From: SFHK01 sp963618055
GTDB lineage: Bacteria; Bacillota; Clostridia; Christensenellales; Aristaeellaceae
Reading direction: 5' to 3'
DNA: 36,731 bases
Assembly: GCA_963618055.1 (NCBI GenBank)
Contig: CAVERI010000022.1
Location: 1-36,731 of the forward strand
The translations under genes were made by a program, and so were the position numbers. Positions 1 to 9,033 of this stretch are shown in pieces. The stretch's first letter is position 1; each line of letters begins with the position of its first letter. The notes beneath the pieces are model-generated. The model did no database searches and was not told where the DNA came from. It was given only the letters and a program-made list of their open reading frames with translations.

Positions 1-1
1 T

Positions 2-118
2 AAAGCAGGCCGGCTTAATGCCTTTGAGGAATATGCTGTCCGTATGCTGACAATGGATGTTATAAATGGGGATTACCCCGATGAACTCATCTCTTATTTG
101 AGAGGAATATCATTATGA
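2..118 (+). CDS. C-terminal fragment of an unrecognised protein (partial, enters from left)
   Basis: An open frame enters the window and gives 38 residues ending in the motif SYLRGISL before a TGA. I do not recognise the family. The TGA overlaps the ATG of the next small frame in an ATGA arrangement, which is the usual sign of translational coupling and suggests that both belonged to one operon. The base composition is AT-richer than the genes from 500 onward. The start and most of the protein lie outside the window. Confidence 0.5.
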   Translation, partial: KAGRLNAFEEYAVRMLTMDVINGDYPDELISYLRGISL

Positions 119-228
119 ATGTAACAGATTTTGGGGATGCCGTTCTGCGGCAGGACGCAGATGTAATCCGTGAATACTTCCACCCGGATGCTTGAGTGAA
201 TTGGCGCAATACCAACGAGCATTTCACC
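115..228 (+). pseudogene. NTF2-like (SnoaL-type fold) protein, broken by a nonsense codon and truncated
   Basis: The ATG at 115 opens MNVTDFGDAVLRQDADVIRE, followed by YFHPDA, a TGA at 193-195 and then, in the same frame, VNWRNTNEHFT. The family as I recall it reads DA-aromatic-VNW-x-x-TNEHF here, so the TGA sits where an aromatic residue is expected and is one base from TGG (Trp). Similarity stops after about 228, and the rest of this roughly 120-residue family is absent. What is seen is a nonsense codon followed by recognisable sequence and then a loss of similarity. The inference is a dead gene fused to unrelated DNA. A sequencing error could explain the TGA but not the missing C-terminal part. 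Confidence 0.55.
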
Positions 229-499
229 AATCATCCCCAAAGCGGGAACATGAAAAGTAACATATGGTGTTAGCTCTTCCTTTAGAGTGCGTTTCTTTAC
301 GACTTTAAATGAGAAAGGAATGTTCTTTGGAAGAAAACCACCTTGACAAATCTCGTCTCATTTGAGAATAGCATTAAAAATGTTCGGCTCATCATGGAAA
401 GTCGAGGGATGAAGCCAAGTGTGGCGTAAGGCGAGATGGCGAATGAGGGAGAAGAAATTCCCCCTCATTCCTATAGCCATACTGTACATGCCGTTTTTC
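229..499. other. AT-rich gap with decayed sequence and one inverted repeat
   Basis: No intact gene is visible. On the minus strand one frame stays open from about 353 down to about 101 without an ATG at its beginning. Its first part reads like protein (FLPKNIPFSFKVVKK), but I cannot assign it, and its second half is antisense to the NTF2-like fragment. At 441-449 and 462-470 there is a perfect 9-bp inverted repeat, GAATGAGGG/CCCTCATTC. It lies 30 bp past the stop of the minus-strand alpha-galactosidase and could end that transcript, but no T-run follows it on either strand. Confidence 0.4.
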
Positions 500-1792
500 T
501 TACTTCAGCTTGAACAGCTTCGCTCCGTGCGGCTCGATTTCGCATTGCAGCGTGCCCTGTGCGCGGAGTGTTTCGCCCGTCCAAAGCTCGCGGCAATCGA
601 ATGCGTCGCTTTCCAGCTCGGCCAGCTCCAACCCTACGGCGCGCGGTACGTCGGATAGGTTGAACAGCGCCGCGTAGCGGCTCCCGTCCTCATCGCGGCT
701 GACCCAAACGGCGTATGCGTCGTCCCGGGCGATTTGCCGCGCGCCGAAGGAATGGCGGTTCAGGCGCAGCACGTCGCGGTTTGTCAGCAGCGCAAGCGTC
801 GCCTCGTCCAAGCTCGGCAGCTCCGCGCCCAGCATCAGCGGCGAGCGGAAAATCGACCAGAGCGTCATCATCGTTTTCTGCTCGGCGGGCGTAAAACAGG
901 TGAAATGTCCTCTGCCGAATTTCACGCCGATGCGGCCCAACGGCAGCATGTCGCAGTCCGGCCAGCAGCCGGGCGCGACGTGCGTCTGCCATATTTCGCA
1001 GCGGGCGAACATGTTCTTGAGCATCTGCCAGTTATCCCAGAAATCGTCCGTTATGCGCCACATGTTGGCGTTCTGAGCCAGATGCCACGCCTTCTCGATG
1101 GGCGCGGGCCCCGGCGAAAGGCTGAGCACGATGTTCCGCCCGCAGCGGTCGATCGCGCGGCGAAGCATTTCAATTTCATGCGGCGCGGCATAGGTGGGCG
1201 CGCTCGCAGAGCCTGTGCGCGCGATGTCGTCGACCTTGATGTAGTCCACGCCCCAGCTGGCGTACAGCTCAAGCAGACTGTCGTAATACGCCTGCGCGGC
1301 AGGGCAGTCCGCGCGCGTGCCGAACATATCGCCGTTCCACTCGCAGATGGAGTTCGGCACGGCGATCTGGTCTGCCGTTGCGTCCGTGCCCTTTATCGGC
1401 GTGCGGGCGTAAACCGCCTGCCGGGGAACACCGCGCATGATGTGGATGCCGAATTTCATCCCCATCGCATGAATCTGCGCCGCAATCGGGGCAAAACCCT
1501 TGCCGCCTGCCGCGGAGGGAAAGCGGTTCTCCGCCGGAAGCAGCCGCCCGTATTCGTCCATGTTCAGCCTTGCGAACGGGATGTATTCGCATCCCGTTCG
1601 CGTACCGGCAGACGGCTCGTACCACTGGATGTCGCATACGACGTACTCCCAGCCGAAAGGCAGCAGCTTTTCGGCCTGATAGCGGGCGTTTGAAAGCAGT
1701 TCTTCCTCCGTCACGGCGGACATGTAGCAGTCCCAGCTGTTCCAGCCCATCGGCGGCGTAAGCGCCATGCAGTCCTTGGTACGTTTCATCAT
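500..1792 (-). CDS. GH27-type alpha-galactosidase
   Basis: This 430-residue protein begins near its N-terminus with ALTPPMGWNSWDCY, the hallmark of glycoside hydrolase family 27 (alpha-galactosidase/alpha-N-acetylgalactosaminidase). The nucleophile Asp is expected in DYIKVDDI near residue 184 and the acid/base Asp in WRITDDFWD near residue 247. A small beta-sandwich typical of the family follows the barrel. No signal peptide is seen, so it probably acts in the cytoplasm on imported galactosides. The frame is open to 1864, but the ATGATG at 1792 has AAGGAG just upstream and lies 16 bp after the isomerase stop, so I chose it. It is the second gene of an isomerase-galactosidase operon. The exact sugar specificity cannot be read from the sequence. 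Confidence 0.88.
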   Translation of the reverse strand: MMKRTKDCMALTPPMGWNSWDCYMSAVTEEELLSNARYQAEKLLPFGWEYVVCDIQWYEPSAGTRTGCEYIPFARLNMDEYGRLLPAENRFPSAAGGKGFAPIAAQIHAMGMKFGIHIMRGVPRQAVYARTPIKGTDATADQIAVPNSICEWNGDMFGTRADCPAAQAYYDSLLELYASWGVDYIKVDDIARTGSASAPTYAAPHEIEMLRRAIDRCGRNIVLSLSPGPAPIEKAWHLAQNANMWRITDDFWDNWQMLKNMFARCEIWQTHVAPGCWPDCDMLPLGRIGVKFGRGHFTCFTPAEQKTMMTLWSIFRSPLMLGAELPSLDEATLALLTNRDVLRLNRHSFGARQIARDDAYAVWVSRDEDGSRYAALFNLSDVPRAVGLELAELESDAFDCRELWTGETLRAQGTLQCEIEPHGAKLFKLK

Positions 1793-1808
1793 TCGCGCTC
1801 CTTCGAAA

Positions 1809-3287
<1,479 letters not shown>

Positions 3288-3355
3288 ACATGAACACTCC
3301 CTCGCTATGTAATAGACCCCATCTCACGGGGCAAGGTTTTCACCACCTAATTTGC

Positions 3356-3384
3356 ATGATAATACTTTTTCGAAAGGTTGTCAA
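3356..3384 (-). promoter_or_regulatory. sigma-A promoter for the isomerase/alpha-galactosidase operon
   Basis: On the minus strand the sequence reads TTGACA, 17 bp, TATCAT (-35 at 3379-3384, -10 at 3356-3361). The leader of about 60 nt contains a short CCCC/GGGG hairpin before the Shine-Dalgarno. No clear operator was recognised. Confidence 0.75.
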
Positions 3385-3545
3385 GATACCCACGCAAAAT
3401 CCGCAAAATCCGCACGGCGCGTTGTAGAATATGCCGTGCAAGGAAACGGATATAGACCATAATTGTATAATTCGCGTTTTCATCCGCATGAACGATTTTT
3501 AAGATGACATTATCATTTGGCGGAAGCCGAAGAAAAGGAGCCATC

Positions 3546-3929
3546 TCACGCCCGATTCAGAATGATCTGCTGCACGAAATCAAGAACCGCATTGGCGACC
3601 TCGCGGCGATACGGACGCTCCTCCGACACGATTCCATCATACACTGGCGGCAGGCTCGCCTCCGCCGCAATTCGGTTCAGCACGTTCACCTGCGTCAAAA
3701 GCGCGTTGTGGGTGTACGTCCTCGTTTTGTCCAGTCTGGGAATCAGCTCGCGGTACGTATCAGCCTCCATCGCGCCGCTGGAATACAGCCGCTTCTTGAT
3801 TTCCAGCTCGTAAATCGACGTATGATAGCTTTCAAACAGCATCAGCGCGTGCTCAATCGTCTCCACGGTTTCCTGATCGTCACGGAAAAATTGCAGCATC
3901 TTCCAGATCGTTTCGGCGTTCAGGCTCAT
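3546..3929 (-). CDS. small conserved cytoplasmic protein, resembles DUF3232
   Basis: This 127-residue, largely helical protein has no signal peptide or membrane segment. It starts MSLNAETIWKMLQFFRDD and ends with VYDGIVSEERPYRREVANAVLDF split over two conserved-looking blocks. From memory it matches the DUF3232 family of Clostridia, whose function is unknown; this was not searched. The start is well supported by AAGGAGG about 6 bp upstream. It lies between the ricT terminator and the sugar operon, which has its own promoter, so it is probably transcribed alone. No catalytic motif is seen. Confidence 0.7.
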   Translation of the reverse strand: MSLNAETIWKMLQFFRDDQETVETIEHALMLFESYHTSIYELEIKKRLYSSGAMEADTYRELIPRLDKTRTYTHNALLTQVNVLNRIAAEASLPPVYDGIVSEERPYRREVANAVLDFVQQIILNRA

Positions 3930-3999
3930 AGGCTCCTCCTTGCTTTTGCGTTTTTTTCTTCAATTTTACCATGACTGTCAAGAATCCTCTTCCTGATCG

Positions 4000-4037
4000 A
4001 AAAACTCGTCTCCGCGTGCGAGGCATGCGAAGACGAG
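4000..4037 (-). terminator. intrinsic terminator after ricT
   Basis: On the minus strand a 7-bp stem CTCGTCT/AGACGAG (4031-4037 with 4005-4011), extended inward by CGC/GCG, is followed at once by TTTTT at 4004-4000. It begins 5 bp after the ricT stop. Confidence 0.75.
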
Positions 4038-4041
4038 AAAC

Positions 4042-5226
4042 CTATTCCTCATTTTTCGGCGCTTCCGTCGGAGCGGCGGGCGTTTTGTCCGCATCGGCTT
4101 CCTCCGGCGCGTTATCCTTTCGGACGCGCGGGCCGCGGCCGCGGCGATTGTCGCTGCGCGGCGGGCGCTTTCCGCCGTTCTTGGGCTTGCCGCCGTCCTT
4201 TTTCTCATCCGAAGCGGCTTCCTCGGGCTTTTCCTCCCGCTCCGGCTCGTCGCCCACGGCGTGAAGCTCCATGTACTGGTCGGTATTCATGGTCTTCACG
4301 ACCTTGGGACGCGGATAGCGCTTCCTCTTGGGTTCCTCTTCCGCTTCCTTCTTTTCGACCGGCTGCGGCTTCTCCACAACCTTCGGCGGGAGCTCGCCCT
4401 CCGCCGGACGCTCGCCGGGCGCCAGCTTGCGCACATCCTCCACGCCGTATTCGCGCACCTCGAAGCTGTCGTCCGTGCGCACGCGCACCTTGACCTTCTC
4501 CCTCAGCACGTTGATTTCCGTCACGTAGCCCACGCCGTCGGGCGTCATAATTTCCTTGCCCACGCGCGGCAGCTTTTTCAGCGTTTCCTCGTAATAATCC
4601 TGCTCGTACTTCAGGCAGCACATCAGGCGGCCGCACTGCCCCGAAATCTTCGTCGGGTTGAGGGACAGGTTCTGCTCCTTCGCCATCTTGATCGACACCG
4701 GCTGGAAGTCCGCCAAAAACGCGCCGCAGCAGATGGGTCTCCCGCACGCGCCGAGCCCGCCCAGCATCTTCGCCTCGTCGCGCACGCCAATCTGCCGAAG
4801 CTCGATGCGCATGTGGAACACGCTCGCCAGATCCTTGACCAGATCGCGGAAGTCCACGCGCCCGTTGGCGGTGAAATAAAAGATGATCTTGGAATCGTCA
4901 AACGTATATTCCACGCTCACGAGCTTCATTTCCAGCCTGTGCTGCGCAATCTTCTTCACGCACAGGTCAAACGCCTCGGTCTCGCGGCGCTCGTTTCGCT
5001 CCGCCGTGTCCAGATCGGCCTGCGTCGCCTTGCGGATGACGCTCTTCAGCGGCATCACGATGGCCTCGTCGGGCACCTCGCGCGCGCCGGTCACAACCTC
5101 GCCCAGCTCGACGCCGCGCGTCGTCTCCACAATCACGTTCTCGCCCGGGCGCGGCCACACCTCGCCGGGGCTGAAATAATATACCTTGCCCGCCTTTTTG
5201 AAGCGGACGCCGATTACCGTTGCCAT
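4042..5226 (-). CDS. ricT: PSP1-domain protein RicT (YaaT) with long charged tail
   Basis: The N-terminal 270 residues are a PSP1/RicT domain. Cysteine pairs in GACGRPICCGAF and QCGRLMCCLKY match the Fe-S-binding cysteines of the B. subtilis RicA-RicF-RicT (Y) complex, which acts with RNase Y in mRNA maturation and affects Spo0A phosphorylation. The remainder, about 120 residues, is low-complexity sequence rich in Lys, Glu, Arg and Pro (KKEAEEEPKRKRYPRPK, later RRGRGPRVRK), probably disordered and possibly RNA-binding. B. subtilis YaaT is about 275 residues, so this form is much longer. The ATG lies 6 bp after the holB stop, with GGGAGGA overlapping the holB end. The gene order darA-holB-ricT matches the conserved cluster, but yaaR and tmk are not present here. 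Confidence 0.93.
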   Translation of the reverse strand: MATVIGVRFKKAGKVYYFSPGEVWPRPGENVIVETTRGVELGEVVTGAREVPDEAIVMPLKSVIRKATQADLDTAERNERRETEAFDLCVKKIAQHRLEMKLVSVEYTFDDSKIIFYFTANGRVDFRDLVKDLASVFHMRIELRQIGVRDEAKMLGGLGACGRPICCGAFLADFQPVSIKMAKEQNLSLNPTKISGQCGRLMCCLKYEQDYYEETLKKLPRVGKEIMTPDGVGYVTEINVLREKVKVRVRTDDSFEVREYGVEDVRKLAPGERPAEGELPPKVVEKPQPVEKKEAEEEPKRKRYPRPKVVKTMNTDQYMELHAVGDEPEREEKPEEAASDEKKDGGKPKNGGKRPPRSDNRRGRGPRVRKDNAPEEADADKTPAAPTEAPKNEE

Positions 5227-5232
5227 GGGTTC

Positions 5233-6195
5233 TTAGTCCTCCCGATTTACCATATCAAAAAACAGCATTTCCATCGTTGACTGATAGGAAACATTGCTTG
5301 TAAGCTTTTTAAGCGCCTCCACCGCGCACGAAAGCAGCCGGTCGCCGCGCACGCCCCTTTGAAGCAGCGCGCGCACCGCGTCCTCGTCCGGCTCCGTCGC
5401 CGCGTGCTCCGCGCGCATCAGCCGGGACGCCAGCGTTTCGTAGATTTCCAGAATCCGCCGCGCGGAATCCTTATAGCTGGCGATCATCTGGAAGGCCGCG
5501 TACACATCCGCGTTTTCGCGCACGGACAGAAGCGCGCGCACGGCGCTTTCATACATCGGCCGGAACGAATCATCCTCTAAAATATCCGCCGCGCGCCCGA
5601 TGGAGCCGGCCGCCTCGCGCGCCGTCTCTCTGGCCTGCGCCTGCGGAACGCCCCTCTGTACCAGCGCGTTTACGACCGTTTCGTCGTCCAGCGGCGCAAA
5701 GCGAAGCATCGCGCAGCGGGAGCGAATCGTGGTAAGCAGCGACGACGGCTTCGCGGTCAGCAGATAAAACACCGCGTAGTCCGGCGCTTCCTCCAAGGTT
5801 TTCAGAAGCGCGTTCTGCGCGCTTTCGTTCATTCGGTCAGCCTGATCGATAATCACGCACAGCCGCCCCGCGTCCGGGCGAAGCGACACGCGCTCGATCA
5901 TCCTGCGAATCACGTCCACCTTAATCGAGCCGTCCTCCGGCTGAATCAGCAGAAGGCGCGGCGAATTTCCGCTTAAAAACTGAAGGCAGGACGGGCACCG
6001 GCTGCAGGGCTTTTCGCCCTCCCCCTCGCAGTTCATCGCGCGCGCCGCCAAAAGCGCCGCCGTTCGTTTGCCGGTTCCGTCCGGGCCCGCGAACAGCTGC
6101 GCATGGACAATGCGCCCGGTGTTCACCGGACGCATGATTTGCTCTGTCAGAAACCTCCGCGCACGGAATTCGGAGAACGAGCTGGGTTCCGACAT
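5233..6195 (-). CDS. holB: DNA polymerase III delta' subunit
   Basis: This 320-residue AAA+ clamp-loader subunit of the replicative polymerase has a Walker A-like loop (GPDGTGKRT), a zinc-binding cysteine group (CEGEGEKPCSRCPSC), the segment IIDQADRMNESAQNALLKTL around Walker B and sensor 1, and the SRC motif in TIRSRCAMLRF. The C-terminal collar helices follow. The length is normal for HolB. Its ATG shares one base with the TGA of darA (TGATG), so translation is coupled. It lies in the darA-holB-ricT operon driven from 6557-6585. Confidence 0.93.
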   Translation of the reverse strand: MSEPSSFSEFRARRFLTEQIMRPVNTGRIVHAQLFAGPDGTGKRTAALLAARAMNCEGEGEKPCSRCPSCLQFLSGNSPRLLLIQPEDGSIKVDVIRRMIERVSLRPDAGRLCVIIDQADRMNESAQNALLKTLEEAPDYAVFYLLTAKPSSLLTTIRSRCAMLRFAPLDDETVVNALVQRGVPQAQARETAREAAGSIGRAADILEDDSFRPMYESAVRALLSVRENADVYAAFQMIASYKDSARRILEIYETLASRLMRAEHAATEPDEDAVRALLQRGVRGDRLLSCAVEALKKLTSNVSYQSTMEMLFFDMVNRED

Positions 6196-6524
6196 CAGAA
6201 CTTCTTAAACTGATCGACGTTCAGCACAAACACCGTCGCGCCGCCGACCATGACCTCGATCGGGTACGGCACATACGCGCCGGTCGCGCCCGACATCGGC
6301 GTGGGCGCCGTCGCAATCTGCTTGCGGCTATGGCAGACCTTTTCAACGACCGCCATGGCTCCGTCCAGCTTTTTGTCCTCAACGCCGATCATCAGCGTGG
6401 TATTGCCCGCGCGCAGGAAACCACCGGTCGTAGCCAGCTTCGTAACGCCGTAGCCTTCGTTCATCAGCGAGCTGACAAGCTTGGACGCGTCCTCATCCTG
6501 TACGATAGCGATGATAAGTTTCAT
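6195..6524 (-). CDS. darA: cyclic-di-AMP receptor DarA (PII-like)
   Basis: This 109-residue PII-like protein (MKLIIAIVQDEDASKLVSSL) has the conserved glycine-rich stretch TTGGFLRAGNTTLMIGVED and ends in VFVLNVDQFKKF. It matches DarA/PstA (YaaQ), a trimeric c-di-AMP binding protein. The targets of DarA are not well defined. An ATG two codons earlier exists at 6530, but it directly abuts the Shine-Dalgarno AGGAGGG; the ATG at 6524 has proper spacing and yields the family N-terminus. It is the first gene of the operon, with a promoter at 6557-6585. Confidence 0.93.
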   Translation of the reverse strand: MKLIIAIVQDEDASKLVSSLMNEGYGVTKLATTGGFLRAGNTTLMIGVEDKKLDGAMAVVEKVCHSRKQIATAPTPMSGATGAYVPYPIEVMVGGATVFVLNVDQFKKF

Positions 6525-6556
6525 AAACATCCCTCCTGCGTTTTATTTCCAATCCT

Positions 6557-6585
6557 ATTATACACGATTTTTCGCCTTCAGGCAA
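6557..6585 (-). promoter_or_regulatory. promoter for darA-holB-ricT
   Basis: The minus strand reads TTGCCT, 17 bp, TATAAT (-35 at 6580-6585, -10 at 6557-6562), about 30 bp before the darA start. It lies just after the stop of the upstream operon. No obvious terminator separates the two, so some read-through is possible. Confidence 0.65.
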
Positions 6586-6593
6586 GTATTTTT

Positions 6594-7331
6594 TTACGCT
6601 TCCACGCGCGTCAGAGCGATCCTTTGCACCTTTTCCTGCGAAAGCACGTAGGTCAGCCGATAGCCTGCCGTCCCCTCCGGGTTCGTGCAGGCCGTCAGCT
6701 CAATGCACACGTTCCCGTCGTCGTCCATGCGGATTATGCCCCTGCTCAGCGCGTTTTCGGCAGCCGTCTCCCCATACAAAAGCTGATTGTCATAGAAGAG
6801 CCCGTCGTCATCCGGCGTAATCAGGCTATATGCCTCCATCAGCGCCGAAAACGACGCGCCCACGTCAATCCCGCGCGGCGGCTGAATCGCAAGGCCGGAA
6901 ACCGACCATTCAATTCCCTGCAATACCGCGTCGCGCCCCCGCATGCGCTCCGTCATTTCGGATACAAGGCCTTCGCCCTCATCTTCCCCAAACGGTGTTC
7001 TCTCAAGCAGGAGATCCATCGCTGCGTTTTCACCCTTCAAATGAAGGTTCACCTGCGCCGTGTTTCCGAGGCCGCGCCTGTCATACGTATAGGAAACGGC
7101 GCTGATCTTTTGCAGAAACGCGTCCACCGTTCCCGCCGCGCTGCCCTTCAGCAGCGCTTCCGCCTCCGCCGCGGTAAACGGCTCCGGCAGAACAACCGCG
7201 TCAGGATCGATGATTCGGTAGGTCGTGGCGCCGACAATTTTCGGCTCCGTGTGCGCGTAGGCCGTGCTTGCGCACACGAAAAGCAGCGCGCACGCCAGAA
7301 TGATCAGTCGTCCGAATCGATAGTGTTTCAT
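6594..7331 (-). CDS. secreted protein of unknown function
   Basis: This 245-residue protein has a signal peptide: MKHYRFGR, then a hydrophobic stretch IILACALLFVCA and a likely cut after STAYA. There is no lipobox. The mature part contains a short acidic domain with no recognised motif or catalytic residues. Its start overlaps the kinase stop as ATGA, so it is translationally coupled to the sensor kinase and is the last gene of the yqeK-rsfS/dppA/kinase operon. Coupling to a membrane kinase suggests, as inference only, an extracytoplasmic accessory or output of the signalling unit. I do not recognise the family. Confidence 0.75.
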   Translation of the reverse strand: MKHYRFGRLIILACALLFVCASTAYAHTEPKIVGATTYRIIDPDAVVLPEPFTAAEAEALLKGSAAGTVDAFLQKISAVSYTYDRRGLGNTAQVNLHLKGENAAMDLLLERTPFGEDEGEGLVSEMTERMRGRDAVLQGIEWSVSGLAIQPPRGIDVGASFSALMEAYSLITPDDDGLFYDNQLLYGETAAENALSRGIIRMDDDGNVCIELTACTNPEGTAGYRLTYVLSQEKVQRIALTRVEA

Positions 7332-8206
7332 ACTGCCTCCTCTCGCCTGCCCTGTCCGGGAAGGTCGATTTCAAACCGCGTCCTCCGCTCGTCGGAAGAA
7401 ACGGCAACCGTGCCGCCGACGCTTTCGACGATCTCCCGAACAATCGCAAGCCCCATGCCGCGCTCCTCGCCTTTTGTGGAGAAGCGCTCTTCAAAGATTT
7501 TTTCCCGCAGCTCCGGTGGAATCGGCGGGCCGTTGTTTTCCACGGCAATCCGAAAGCTGCCCTGCGTCTCGCCGATTTCCACGGACACGCACGCGGCCTT
7601 CCTGCCCTTGAGCGCGTCAAGGGCGTTGTCAATCAGATTGCCCAGCACGCGGCACATTTCCCAGCCCTCCAGCGGAAAATTCTCCAGCGCGCTGCGCACG
7701 TCCGTTTTCATTCGCACGCCCTGCTCGTCCGCGTCGCTTTCCTTGGCGGCAATCAGCGCGTTTACCGCCGGCATGGATGTTTTCAGGCTGCGCCCCACGC
7801 GCTTCAGGTCGCCGTATACGCGCTCAATGTATTCGCACGTCTCGCGGGTGTCGCCCAGCTCCACCAGCGAATAGACCACCTGCAGGTGGTTCATGAAATC
7901 GTGCCTCTGCTTGCGCATTTCCCCGTTCAGCTCTTCCAGATTCCTGTGCGATTCCTCCAGCATGTCGGCTTCCTCGCTCAAACGCCGAGCCATGTAGGCC
8001 TCGCGAACGTCCATGAACGCGCCCCAGCTGACCAGCGCGGCCAAAAGCACCAGCCCTGCGCGCAGATACGGGCTGCCGAGCGCCTCCGCGTCCAGCAGGC
8101 AGATCAGCGCGATTACCAGCGACGACAGAATCTGAACGCCGTTAAAGGCAATCGTCATCACCGTCAGCTTTTCCATGTTCACGTTCGAACGCTTTGCCTT
8201 CATCAT
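7328..8206 (-). CDS. membrane sensor histidine kinase, Spo0B/GHKL type, orphan
   Basis: Two transmembrane helices (VMTIAFNGVQILSSLVIALI and AGLVLLAALVSWGAFMDV) are joined by a very short loop, so there is no extracellular sensor domain. A coiled-coil stretch leads into a Spo0B-type H-box, RKQRHDFMNHLQVVYSL, with the phospho-accepting His followed by Asp. The ATPase domain shows the N-box NLIDNALDAL, ENNGPP and GMGLAIVREIVE. No response regulator gene is adjacent. The frame extends to a GTG at 8227 overlapping the previous stop, but the ATGATG at 8206/8203 has a GGGG-type Shine-Dalgarno and is preferred. It lies between an M55 aminopeptidase and a coupled secreted protein. The signal and partner are unknown. 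Confidence 0.85.
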   Translation of the reverse strand: MMKAKRSNVNMEKLTVMTIAFNGVQILSSLVIALICLLDAEALGSPYLRAGLVLLAALVSWGAFMDVREAYMARRLSEEADMLEESHRNLEELNGEMRKQRHDFMNHLQVVYSLVELGDTRETCEYIERVYGDLKRVGRSLKTSMPAVNALIAAKESDADEQGVRMKTDVRSALENFPLEGWEMCRVLGNLIDNALDALKGRKAACVSVEIGETQGSFRIAVENNGPPIPPELREKIFEERFSTKGEERGMGLAIVREIVESVGGTVAVSSDERRTRFEIDLPGQGRREEAV

Positions 8207-8223
8207 GCGCCCCTGCTCAAGCC

Positions 8224-9021
8224 TCACAGAACCCAGTAGATAAACCGCAGCACGTCCATGTAGTCGTCCGCCTCAAAGCGCACCGTGCGCGCGCCGGTCT
8301 GCTCGCAGCCCGGATACCACCTCGCGCCCGCGGCCTTAAAATGCTCCTTGAAGCTGATTTCCACGGTGAAATGCTTGGGCATCGGGAACATGCAGTCCTC
8401 CCGCCTCGCGGAAAACGCCCTCTCCACGCCCTCGCGGATGCGCGAAACCGCCAGCGCCGGGTGAATGGAAACGCTGCCCGCGCCCACGCCCTCCACCACC
8501 GGAATCACCGTCGTGCCGGGACAGCGCGCCTTCATCCAGTCGCACAGCCCCTTATCGCCCGTGAGCGCGTAAACGGGAACGCCCAGATACGAGGCCGTCA
8601 GGCTGTTGAGCATCAGCTCCGGGCACAGCTCGCCGTTGATCTTCACATAGTTGTTTTCCAGACTCATGGTGTGGGAAAGCGGGTTCGTGTCCATCTCCGC
8701 CGCCGAATGATAGCCGGTAAACACCACGCCGTCAAAGCTCTCGTCCAGCCCCGCCATCATCGAATACGGGTGCCGACCCCAGCCGCGGAAAATGCGCGCG
8801 TTCAGCGGCAGCACCGACGCGTCGATGTTCCGCGCGGAATCGTGCGCGTCCTTCACCAGAATGTCGTCCGCTCCGGCGGCGTTCGCGCCCTCGCAGGCAG
8901 CCGCTACCTCGCGAGACATCTGCGCCGCGAAGCGCTCATATAAGTCCTTGCCCTTGTCCGTCTCCTGCCAGTCGACGATGCCGCAGGTGCCCTCCATGTC
9001 GGACGATACAAAAATCTTCAT
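8224..9021 (-). CDS. M55 family D-aminopeptidase (DppA-like)
   Basis: This 265-residue protein opens with MKIFVSSDMEGTCGIVDW; the D-x-E pair in SSDMEG is the first zinc-ligand set of peptidase family M55. Further expected ligands are the His in VKDAHDSARN and the His in FTGYHSAAEM. B. subtilis DppA is a zinc D-aminopeptidase acting on D-Ala-D-Ala and similar peptides. The length matches the family and no signal peptide is present, so it is cytoplasmic. A Shine-Dalgarno GGGGGAG lies 4 bp before the ATG, and the gene begins 12 bp after the yqeK-rsfS stop. No dipeptide transporter is adjacent. Its link to the downstream kinase is only positional. Confidence 0.9.
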   Translation of the reverse strand: MKIFVSSDMEGTCGIVDWQETDKGKDLYERFAAQMSREVAAACEGANAAGADDILVKDAHDSARNIDASVLPLNARIFRGWGRHPYSMMAGLDESFDGVVFTGYHSAAEMDTNPLSHTMSLENNYVKINGELCPELMLNSLTASYLGVPVYALTGDKGLCDWMKARCPGTTVIPVVEGVGAGSVSIHPALAVSRIREGVERAFSARREDCMFPMPKHFTVEISFKEHFKAAGARWYPGCEQTGARTVRFEADDYMDVLRFIYWVL

Positions 9022-9033
9022 GCTGCTCCCCCG

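Noticed and set aside
3347..3544. Small minus-strand frame of 65 codons in the intergenic gap
   Set aside because: It spans the promoter of the sugar operon and has no Shine-Dalgarno.
3976..3981. TTGACA on the minus strand before the DUF3232-like gene
   Set aside because: No acceptable -10 box is found 16-18 bp downstream.
4967..5158. Arg/Ala/Gly-rich short frame inside ricT
   Set aside because: It is a shadow frame of a well-supported gene.
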